Below are positions 40,702 through 47,263 of a stretch of 47,263 nt of DNA, in pieces. This DNA is from a bacterium (GTDB lineage: Bacteria; Electryoneota; B3-LCP), in contig JAPKYS010000051.1 in assembly GCA_026394195.1 (NCBI GenBank), positions 1 through 47,263 of the forward strand, given 5' to 3'. Every line of letters begins with the position of its first letter. Within the stretch, counting starts at the first letter, position 1. A model generated the notes under the pieces. It ran no database searches and was not told the DNA's origin. It was given only the letters and a program-made list of their open reading frames with translations. Made by a program: the position numbers and the translations under genes.

Positions 40702-42960
40702 CTACTTCAACAGCGCCGCCTTGGCGCTGATGCTGAAAGCCCCACATGTCAGCCGGCAAATGTACACCCCGGACGTCAACCTCGACCCATCGAACGTCGC
40801 TTCGTGCTTCCCCGCTTCCCGCTGCCCGTTTACCAACTCTGCCACCTTCTTCCCGGAGATATCGTAGACTGCGAGCTTCACTAAACTCGCAGCTCGCAGC
40901 TCATAGCTAATGGCTGTCGTCGCGTTGAAGGGATTAGGATAAGCGCCATATAAGATGAAATCTTGAGGAGTGGATGAGGAACCAGGCATCATGTCCTGTT
41001 CATCAAAATCCTCGCCCATGTTCAACCAATCGCCGAGAGACAACAGTCCGGATTGGTTTCCCTGCTTGAGGAAATAGAAATGGCTGTGATCCCAGACGTC
41101 GTCGGGGTAATGACCGACGCGTCCGTCGTAAAGATAAGCTCCCATCGGCGCGTTGCCGGGAACATTCTGTGTGCGCAGACGATTTGGATTGGATCCTCCT
41201 GCCAGCGTTCGGTTCAGCGGCCCGAATAAAGGTCCCCACCAATTTCCGTTGGGAAGTTGCAGCATCACCCAAAAATCCAGGTTGACCGGTACGCTCTGGA
41301 GGTTGTGAAGCAGCAGATCATAGCTGAAAGTACCGCCGCCTGGTGGGATCAGGATGGGTTGAGTCTGCGGATTAAGTAGCACCGATGCTGGAAGAATGCT
41401 CTGGTCGTGAAAATAAGCGCCCATATCGGAAACCGTGCTGTCCGGATCCGGCCGCCCGGTGGGGTCACCGGCGTCGATGCAGGGAGATAATGCGGTCAGT
41501 CCGAAATCGCCATTGGCTGGATTGATCAAACCGGGTTCGAGGTAGAGGTTGAAGAAACCATCGCAGGAATCTCGGTTGACATTCGCTGTAGTTATCTCCC
41601 CCAACCCCGGAGGGATTCCGACTACTGCCCCGCCGAAATTGCCACCGGCATTATTGTGGAAATCAGTGTAACGAACTTCGGTATCGATGGCGTTGGAAAA
41701 GTAGATCCCACTGTTCCCCTGGTTTTCCGCGAGGATCAAGTTTTCGAAAAGCGGCGATGAGTTGCTGAGGTAAATTCCTCCGCCTTCATTCAGCGAAGTA
41801 TTCGCATAAACGGTACAATTTCGGATGATCCCCGAATCGGAGTCCCAGAAAGCCAAACCTCCTCCTTGCGGCGCTTCGTTTCCTCTGACCAGGCAGCCTT
41901 CCAGGTTGCCCATCGTAAAGGAGCAGGCGATACCGCCTCCATAAACCCCCGCGCTGTTTTCATACAATCGCGACTGCTTGATCAGTGAGTTCGACAAGTA
42001 AAATCCAACTCCGCCTCCGGTGGAATCGGCGCTGTTGGCCTGGATATCGCAATCCGTGACGGCGGCGGTGACGTTATACACCAGCATGATCCCCCCTCCG
42101 CTGAAGAGGACTGAATTCCCAACGATCTCGCAGTGGTTGATTTGCGGATGACAGTAGCTGCTGCAAAAGATCCCTCCGCCGCTGCTGTCCGCAGAGTTGT
42201 TGGCAATACTACAGTCCGAAATCAGCGGGTGCGAATTGTCGTTAATGCTGATGCCGCCGCCGTTGTGATGGGATACGTTATCCGTTATGGTGCAATTGCT
42301 GATAATGGGGCTGGAACTGTGATTTGCGCCAATCCCACCGCCGCCTCTACCACTGGCGAAAGCGAAGGTGTCGTTGTTGCACGAATTGAAACTGACCACG
42401 CAGTTGTTGATGGTGGGGTTGGATCCTGTGCAGTAGATGCCCCCACCATTCTTTTTAGCGTTATTGTGGGTGACTTCGCAATCGCTGATGATCGGCGCAG
42501 CAGATGAACAGTAGATGCCCGCACCCCAACTGGCTGTATTTTCAGTGATGGTGCAGTGCGATATCGTCAAATTGGTCTGGTAGATGTTGATGGCGCTGCC
42601 CATAGCACCAGTGACGAGACAGTAGGACATTTCACTGGAACTGGAAGCGCCTATCCTGAAGATGATGCTGCCCCAAGCTATCGAATCGGCGAGCTGTTGG
42701 AAATAAATACTGTCGGTTGCATTTCCAACCGCGCTGAGATACCCGTAGATGGTAAAGTTCAGACTGTCATTGAATAATATTCTGGCGCCCGGCGAGATCA
42801 GCAGCGAGGCGGTGGTATCGACATAGATGTGATCATCTACGATGTAGGTTGTATCTGCCAGGACGCCGCTTAAAGATCCCAAGAGGTGGATCTGCGCCAT
42901 CGTCGTTGGGATGGTGAACAGTCCGAACATCAGAATTGCGAGAAGAGCCGTTCTTTTCAT
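40702..42960 (-). CDS. Right-handed beta-helix surface protein with type IX sorting domain
   Basis: This 752-residue protein has a signal peptide (about 1-22, TTMAQ) and then a long series of about 23-residue beta-helix coils (about 90-400) of the form 'GGGIYCSSSxPIISDCEVTxNxA', as in PF13229-type proteins. A 'DAGDPTG...SDMGAY' block follows (about 480-500), usual at the end of such helices. Next is a beta domain (about 510-650) and a sorting domain (about 670-752: GAYPNPFNATTAISY, 'KLAVYDISGKKVAEL', 'SGVYICRL'). It is predicted to be secreted by the type IX system. ATG 42960 starts the signal peptide, with GGTGGA upstream. Binding or cleavage of a polysaccharide is possible but no catalytic motif is evident. 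Confidence 0.87.
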   Translation of the reverse strand: MKRTALLAILMFGLFTIPTTMAQIHLLGSLSGVLADTTYIVDDHIYVDTTASLLISPGARILFNDSLNFTIYGYLSAVGNATDSIYFQQLADSIAWGSIIFRIGASSSSEMSYCLVTGAMGSAINIYQTNLTISHCTITENTASWGAGIYCSSAAPIISDCEVTHNNAKKNGGGIYCTGSNPTINNCVVSFNSCNNDTFAFASGRGGGGIGANHSSSPIISNCTITDNVSHHNGGGISINDNSHPLISDCSIANNSADSSGGGIFCSSYCHPQINHCEIVGNSVLFSGGGIMLVYNVTAAVTDCDIQANSADSTGGGVGFYLSNSLIKQSRLYENSAGVYGGGIACSFTMGNLEGCLVRGNEAPQGGGLAFWDSDSGIIRNCTVYANTSLNEGGGIYLSNSSPLFENLILAENQGNSGIYFSNAIDTEVRYTDFHNNAGGNFGGAVVGIPPGLGEITTANVNRDSCDGFFNLYLEPGLINPANGDFGLTALSPCIDAGDPTGRPDPDSTVSDMGAYFHDQSILPASVLLNPQTQPILIPPGGGTFSYDLLLHNLQSVPVNLDFWVMLQLPNGNWWGPLFGPLNRTLAGGSNPNRLRTQNVPGNAPMGAYLYDGRVGHYPDDVWDHSHFYFLKQGNQSGLLSLGDWLNMGEDFDEQDMMPGSSSTPQDFILYGAYPNPFNATTAISYELRAASLVKLAVYDISGKKVAELVNGQREAGKHEATFDGSRLTSGVYICRLTCGAFSISAKAALLK

Positions 42961-43013
42961 ATTCCACCTGCCGGTTAGGATGTTGAATTGATTGATCTGG
43001 ATCCTTCTAAGAC

Positions 43014-43042
43014 AATATAACAAATTCCAGGGGGTTTGTCAA
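43014..43042 (-). promoter_or_regulatory. Promoter of the beta-helix gene
   Basis: On the minus strand TTGACA and TATATT are separated by exactly 17 bases, an almost ideal housekeeping promoter 54 bases before the ATG. Confidence 0.7.
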
Positions 43043-43154
43043 GGGATTTTTTTGCGCCAGAGAAAAATAATTGACTTGCCTATGCGTTGTGTTTGGCGCC
43101 GCCAAGTTACACCCAGATAAAAGGAGCCGTCCAAGCAAATCCCTCCGAAATCGG

Positions 43155-43183
43155 TTGATAACCAAGCTGTAATTGCTTATATT
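43155..43183 (+). promoter_or_regulatory. Putative maeB promoter
   Basis: TTGATA (43155-43160), a 17-base spacer and TATATT (43178-43183), 62 bases before the ATG. Confidence 0.6.
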
Positions 43184-43245
43184 TATAGGTTAAAATAATC
43201 ACAATTCATCCACGTCAATCACCATAAAATAAATCTGGAGTTCAG

Positions 43246-45519
43246 ATGATCCGTAAACAAGATGCCTTGGATTATCACTCGTTAGGCAAGCCTGGTAAAA
43301 TCGAAGTCACTCCCACCAAGCCCTGCATGACGCAGCGAGACCTATCCCTGGCTTATACACCGGGAGTTGCAGTACCCTGTCTGGAAATTGAGAAGAATCC
43401 CGAAGACGCTTATAAATACACTGCCAAAGGAAATCTGGTGGCGGTGGTCAGCAACGGGACAGCCGTCTTAGGGCTCGGTCATATCGGAGCCTTGGCCGGA
43501 AAACCGGTGATGGAAGGGAAAGGCGTCCTCTTTAAGAGATTCGCCAATGTGGACGTTTTCGATATCGAGTTGAACACGACAAATCCTGACGAAATCATCA
43601 AGGCCTGCCAGCTTATGGAACCCACCTTTGGCGGCATCAATCTAGAAGACATATCCGCGCCGTCGTGTTTCTATATTGAAGAGACCCTGAAGGCGACCAT
43701 GAATATCCCCGTCTTCCATGACGATCAGCATGGCACGGCTATCATTTCCGGCGCAGCTCTGCTGAACGCTCTGGAATTGGTTGGCAAGGATATCGGTAAA
43801 ATCCGTGTGGTATTCAATGGCGCCGGCGCGGCCGGAATTGCCTGCGCCACCTTCTACGTCACCTTGGGAGTCAAGCTTGAGAATATTACCCTGTGCGATA
43901 CCAAGGGCGCTATCTATCAGGGGCGTGAAGACGTCGATCCATCGCATCCAAAATATAATAAATACAAGGCGAAATTCGCGGTGAAGACCGATTGCCGTTC
44001 TCTGGCGGATGCAATGAAGGGTGCGGACGTCTTCTGTGGGGTTTCAGCCAAGGATACCGTTACAAAAGATATGGTTAAGAGTATGGCGAAAGATCCGATC
44101 ATCTTCGCCATGGCGAATCCTGACCCGGAAATCAGCTACCCCGACGCCAAAGAAGCTCGTTCGGACGTGATCATGGCGACCGGTCGCTCAGATTACCCGA
44201 ATCAGATCAACAACGTGCTGGGATTTCCCTTTATCTTCCGCGGAGCTTTAGACGTGCGAGCGAAAGCCATCAACGAAGAGATGAAAATCGCCGCTGCATA
44301 CGCCCTGGCAAAATTAGCGAAAGAGGATGTGCCGGACAGCGTCTGCCGGGCTTACGGTGTTACCAAGCTTTCCTATGGACGTGAGTACATCGTACCCAAG
44401 CCATTTGATCCTCGCGTACTGTTGTGGGAAGCCCCAGCGGTCGCCAGAGCTGCCATGGAATCCGGCGTTGCCACCAAGCCGATTGCGGATTGGGATAAAT
44501 ATCGGGATTCACTGGAAAGTCATTTTGGCCCGGCTTACTCCATCATGCGCAAACTGCATTATAAAGCCAAAGCTGACCCGAAGCGCATCGTCTTCCCTGA
44601 AGGCACTGAAGAAAAAATCCTGCGGGCAGCTCAGATCATCCTGGATGAAAAGATCGGAACTCCAATCCTATTGGGTGCGCAGAAGCTGATCGAGCAAAAG
44701 ATCACCGAACTGGGATTAGATTTGAACGGCGCCATCATCCTCGATCCGATGATGGACCCCAATCGCCAGAAATACTTAGACGAATTTCAACAACTGAGAC
44801 AACGCAGCGGTGTAACAGCTTCTAATGTCAAGCGCTATCTCTCTGATCGTACCTACTACGGTGTGATGATGCTGCACATGGGCGAAGCCGACTGTCTGGT
44901 CGCAGGCTTAACCCAGCATTATCCCGATACCATCCGTCCAGCCTTACAGATCATCAAACTGCAGGAAGATAAGAGCCTGTGCGGTGGTCTCTACATGATG
45001 GTCTTCCCCAATCGGGTGATTCTGTTCGCCGACACCACCGTGAACGTGGACAACGACGAACCCGAAGACTTGGCGGAAATCGCCATCAGCGCCGCAGAAG
45101 TCGCCAAATCCTTCGACATGGAACCCAGAATTGCCATGCTCTCTTTCTCCAACTTCGGCAGCGTCAAACACCCCGAAGCTGAAAAAGTCCGAATTGCAGT
45201 TGAGATCGTGAAAGAGCTGCGCCCTGATCTGGTGATCGATGGCGAAATGCAGGCAGACACGGCGATTATGCCCAATATTCAGGAAGAGACCTACCCCTTC
45301 TGCGATCTGAAGGGATCAGCTAACATCCTGATCTTCCCGGATATGCAATCCGGCAACATCGCCTATAAGTTAATGAACCGGCTGGGCGGCGCCGCAGCCA
45401 TCGGACCCATCCTGATGGGTATGGCAAAATCGGTTCACGTCCTCCAACGCGGCGCTACCGTCGACGAAATTGTGGATATCGCCGCCATCGCAGTCGTGGA
45501 TGCACAAACCAAGAAATAG
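43246..45519 (+). CDS. maeB: Malic enzyme fused to a phosphotransacetylase-like domain
   Basis: This 757-residue MaeB-type protein converts malate to pyruvate plus CO2, usually with NADP. The malic domain (about residues 15-160) has LAYTPGVA with the catalytic Tyr, [13 protein letters not shown] with the catalytic Lys, and the metal-site HDDQHGTA. The dinucleotide domain (about 165-400) has [10 protein letters not shown]. The C-terminal part (about 435-757) is a phosphate acetyl/butyryltransferase-like domain ([17 protein letters not shown]...). In E. coli that domain is regulatory, binding acetyl-CoA. GGAG precedes the ATG. It stands alone with its own promoter. Confidence 0.95.
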   Translation: MIRKQDALDYHSLGKPGKIEVTPTKPCMTQRDLSLAYTPGVAVPCLEIEKNPEDAYKYTAKGNLVAVVSNGTAVLGLGHIGALAGKPVMEGKGVLFKRFANVDVFDIELNTTNPDEIIKACQLMEPTFGGINLEDISAPSCFYIEETLKATMNIPVFHDDQHGTAIISGAALLNALELVGKDIGKIRVVFNGAGAAGIACATFYVTLGVKLENITLCDTKGAIYQGREDVDPSHPKYNKYKAKFAVKTDCRSLADAMKGADVFCGVSAKDTVTKDMVKSMAKDPIIFAMANPDPEISYPDAKEARSDVIMATGRSDYPNQINNVLGFPFIFRGALDVRAKAINEEMKIAAAYALAKLAKEDVPDSVCRAYGVTKLSYGREYIVPKPFDPRVLLWEAPAVARAAMESGVATKPIADWDKYRDSLESHFGPAYSIMRKLHYKAKADPKRIVFPEGTEEKILRAAQIILDEKIGTPILLGAQKLIEQKITELGLDLNGAIILDPMMDPNRQKYLDEFQQLRQRSGVTASNVKRYLSDRTYYGVMMLHMGEADCLVAGLTQHYPDTIRPALQIIKLQEDKSLCGGLYMMVFPNRVILFADTTVNVDNDEPEDLAEIAISAAEVAKSFDMEPRIAMLSFSNFGSVKHPEAEKVRIAVEIVKELRPDLVIDGEMQADTAIMPNIQEETYPFCDLKGSANILIFPDMQSGNIAYKLMNRLGGAAAIGPILMGMAKSVHVLQRGATVDEIVDIAAIAVVDAQTKK

Positions 45520-45548
45520 ATTACTGAATATCTCTGGTTTAAACGAGC

Positions 45549-45587
45549 ACACCCGTTCTCCCCAATGGCTGGGGGGACGGGTGTTTA
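45549..45587 (+). terminator. Putative terminator after maeB
   Basis: Stem ACACCCG / CGGGTGT with an inner TCCCC / GGGGG pairing, followed by TTATT. Confidence 0.6.
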
Positions 45588-45609
45588 TTGTGGAAGAGAT
45601 GGAACAGTT

Positions 45610-45634
45610 AAGGGCGGCTGCGAAGCCGCCCTTT
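45610..45634. terminator. Bidirectional terminator between maeB and nuoN
   Basis: A 10-bp perfect stem AAGGGCGGCT / AGCCGCCCTT with loop GCGA lies between two convergent genes. It ends 5 bases after the nuoN stop codon in the direction of nuoN transcription. Confidence 0.75.
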
Positions 45635-45638
45635 GAAT

Positions 45639-47072
45639 TTACCCCACCGCCGTCTTAACCCAATCCGCAAGCAGCCCCCACCAGATACCCAGGATCAGTG
45701 TCGGAGCGACGAAAACGACCGTCATCGTCGACAATCCCAGTGTCATGGGGATGGGCTTGGCTGCAGCGTCCGGTTCATAGATGAACATATCGCGGACGAT
45801 GCGCACATAGTACACCAATCCGATCACGCTGTTCGCTACGCCGATCAGAGCCAGCGCCCACATGTTTTCCACCACCAATGCCTTGAAGAGGTAGAACTTA
45901 CCGATAAATCCCGCCAGAGGCGGCAGTCCCACCAGCGAAAACAGAAAGACCGCCAGCGCCAGAGCCAACGCCGGGGAGGTCTTGCCCAGACCCTTGATCT
46001 CTTTGGTGGTTTCTCCGCCCAGGATGCGCCCGGCAGCATCCACCACCAGGAAGGCTCCCAGGTTCATGAAGAGGTAGACCACCAGATAGAACAGCACCGC
46101 CTGATAGGCGTCCCGCGTGCCGGCGGCAAAGCCCATCAGCATATAGCCGGCGTGAGCTATGGAACTGTAAGCCAGGAGCCGCTTCAGGTTGACCTGATGC
46201 AGGGCTCCCAGGTTGCCGAAGGTCATGGTTACGGCAGCCGCCAGTGAGAACAGGAAGCGGGCATCCATACCCATGAACTGCGCCGGAGCGGCGAAGACGT
46301 CCATCATACGGAACAGCGCCGCGAACCCGGCGGCTTTGGGAGCCACCGAGAAGAAGGCGGTGATGGCTGTCGGGGAACCTTCGTAGACGTCGGGACACCA
46401 GAAGTGGAAGGGGACCATGGCGATCTTGTAACCCAACCCGGCCAGCGTCAACGCCACAGCTACGAGGAACACCGGCTGCGAAAAGTCAGCGGTCTTGAAG
46501 AATACGGCCATATCGGAAATGGAGGTTGCTCCCGACAACCCGTAGAGCAGCGACATGCCGTAGATCATCACCCCCGAAGAGACAGCTCCGTAGAGTACGT
46601 ACTTGATGGCGGCTTCGGCGGAACGGCTGTCGTCGTGCTTGTAGCCTGCCAACACGTAGCACGGGATGCTGACCAGTTCGAGGGCGACGATCAGAGTGAC
46701 GATATCGGCGGAACCGCCCAACAGAAACATCCCCAGTGTGCTGGCGAGCAGCAACAGATACGGTTCCCCCTGCCGCTTGTAGGTGAACAGGGTGATGGCG
46801 ATGGCCAAAAACACCGCCACAGCGAAGAAGATCTTGAAGAAGACCGCCACCCCGTCGCCAGTCAGAGCTCCGAAGAGGTAGTTGCCGGGGCGGATACCGA
46901 CCTTCAGCGTCAGGACGATGACGCCCAGCAGCAGCACCATGCCGCCGTGACCGATGGCTTGCCCGGACGCTCCCTTGCGCATCAGTTCGCGGATAACCAG
47001 CAGCAACAGCCCGGCGACCAGCGTGATTTCCGGGATGAAGGCGGTGAGGTTTAAGTCGTTGAACGAGATCAT
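45639..47072 (-). CDS. nuoN: NADH-quinone oxidoreductase subunit N
   Basis: This 477-residue antiporter-like proton-pumping subunit of complex I has about 14 membrane helices. Conserved features include the first-half Glu in VALELVSIPCYVLAGY, a Lys-containing helix (GYKIAMVPFHFWCPDVYEGSP) and the block LKRLLAYSSIAHAGYMLMG (about residues 285-303). In most operons nuoN ends the nuo cluster, and here too it is followed by a terminator. Upstream in transcription direction are only repeats up to the window edge, so its link to nuoM is not visible. No clear ribosome binding site precedes the ATG. Confidence 0.95.
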   Translation of the reverse strand: MISFNDLNLTAFIPEITLVAGLLLLVIRELMRKGASGQAIGHGGMVLLLGVIVLTLKVGIRPGNYLFGALTGDGVAVFFKIFFAVAVFLAIAITLFTYKRQGEPYLLLLASTLGMFLLGGSADIVTLIVALELVSIPCYVLAGYKHDDSRSAEAAIKYVLYGAVSSGVMIYGMSLLYGLSGATSISDMAVFFKTADFSQPVFLVAVALTLAGLGYKIAMVPFHFWCPDVYEGSPTAITAFFSVAPKAAGFAALFRMMDVFAAPAQFMGMDARFLFSLAAAVTMTFGNLGALHQVNLKRLLAYSSIAHAGYMLMGFAAGTRDAYQAVLFYLVVYLFMNLGAFLVVDAAGRILGGETTKEIKGLGKTSPALALALAVFLFSLVGLPPLAGFIGKFYLFKALVVENMWALALIGVANSVIGLVYYVRIVRDMFIYEPDAAAKPIPMTLGLSTMTVVFVAPTLILGIWWGLLADWVKTAVG

Positions 47073-47086
47073 GTTGGGTGCTTTGT

Positions 47087-47166
47087 GAATTATGAGTTTT
47101 GAGTTATGAGTTATGAATGGAAAAACAAGAATATAGAATTCAGAATTTAGAATGAAGAATAATAGA
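47087..47166. repeat. 7-nt-period degenerate arrays upstream of nuoN
   Basis: Two arrays stand in a row. The first is GAGTTTT, GAGTTAT, GAGTTAT, GAATGG. The second is AGAATTC, AGAATTT, AGAATGA, AGAATAA. Confidence 0.7.
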
Positions 47167-47176
47167 AGGTGGTGCA

Positions 47177-47214
47177 GTCATTCCCGCAAGTCCCGAAGGG
47201 ACGCGTCGGGAATC
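47177..47214. repeat. Palindromic repeat R3, copy C (partial)
   Basis: It begins GTCATTCCCG and contains GTCCCGAAGGGAC and CGGGAAT, matching the left half of the copy at 38575. Confidence 0.65.
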
Positions 47215-47249
47215 GGCTTTCCATGTGATTAACCTTAATAGGAAAGTGA

Positions 47250-47263
47250 GCGTTGCGTCAGGT
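47250..47263 (+). repeat. Dispersed palindromic repeat R1, copy C, cut by the window edge
   Basis: The last 14 bases match the start of R1 copy B exactly, in the same orientation. Confidence 0.6.

Overview
The window looks like a piece of chromosome from an uncultured, anaerobically respiring Gram-negative bacterium of the FCB assemblage (Bacteroidetes/Chlorobi-related candidate phyla such as Zixibacteria, KSB1, Calditrichota or Electryoneota). The placement is inference. It rests on two secreted proteins with a C-terminal YPNPFN-type (type IX secretion) sorting domain, an F-type ATP synthase subunit a with a secreted-type N-terminal extension, several Lol-type lipoproteins, housekeeping promoters of the form TTGACN-N17-TATATT, and three very large multihaem cytochromes. 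No phage, insertion sequence or CRISPR array was seen.

Layout. 1-2.4 kb: end of a MacA/HlyD-type adaptor, its ABC ATPase and a MacB-type permease. 2.4-5.9 kb: an M23 peptidase behind a perfect CRP-consensus palindrome, then thiC-like and hpt, and a tRNA-Arg. 6-9.4 kb: a LolA/DUF4412-like secreted protein and an LVIVD-repeat propeller protein with a sorting domain. 9.5-10.9 kb: a PduS/RnfC-like iron-sulfur flavoprotein with a TTG start. 11-20.3 kb (minus strand): M23 peptidase, bactofilin, then the F1Fo ATP synthase (atpZ-I-B-E-F-H-A-G-D-C), with a stray minimal nucleotidyltransferase between atpB and atpE. 20.5-29.2 kb (minus strand): a compact operon of a GcvH-like protein lacking the lipoyl lysine, a 17-haem c/b fusion cytochrome, an 18-haem NapC-like membrane cytochrome, a 19-haem c/b fusion cytochrome, and asd. 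29.6-33.4 kb: gdhA, a GNAT acetyltransferase, two tRNA-Ser genes, a tRNA-Ser remnant with a GIY-YIG nuclease gene packed between tRNA and remnant, and tadA. 33.4-38.5 kb: trxB and a run of singly transcribed lipoprotein and exported-protein genes. 38.5-43 kb: dense intergenic palindromic repeats, an orphan sucC-like gene, and a beta-helix protein with a sorting domain. 43.2-47.2 kb: malic enzyme/phosphotransacetylase (maeB) and nuoN.

How it fits together. The cytochrome operon encodes 54 predicted haem c sites plus two membrane cytochrome b modules, which suggests a quinone-linked electron conduit for respiration or extracellular electron transfer. ATP synthase, NuoN, MaeB, GdhA and SucC supply the central energy and carbon framework. 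The c-ring sequence argues for H+ rather than Na+ coupling.

The points most worth a second look are: (1) a 343-bp tRNA-Ser/GIY-YIG/tRNA-remnant unit resembling a minimal tRNA-targeting mobile element; (2) the 54-haem operon headed by a GcvH-like protein without its lipoyl lysine; (3) a dispersed 105-108-bp repeat with a compensatory stem change; (4) 7-nt-period degenerate arrays found mostly just upstream of genes.
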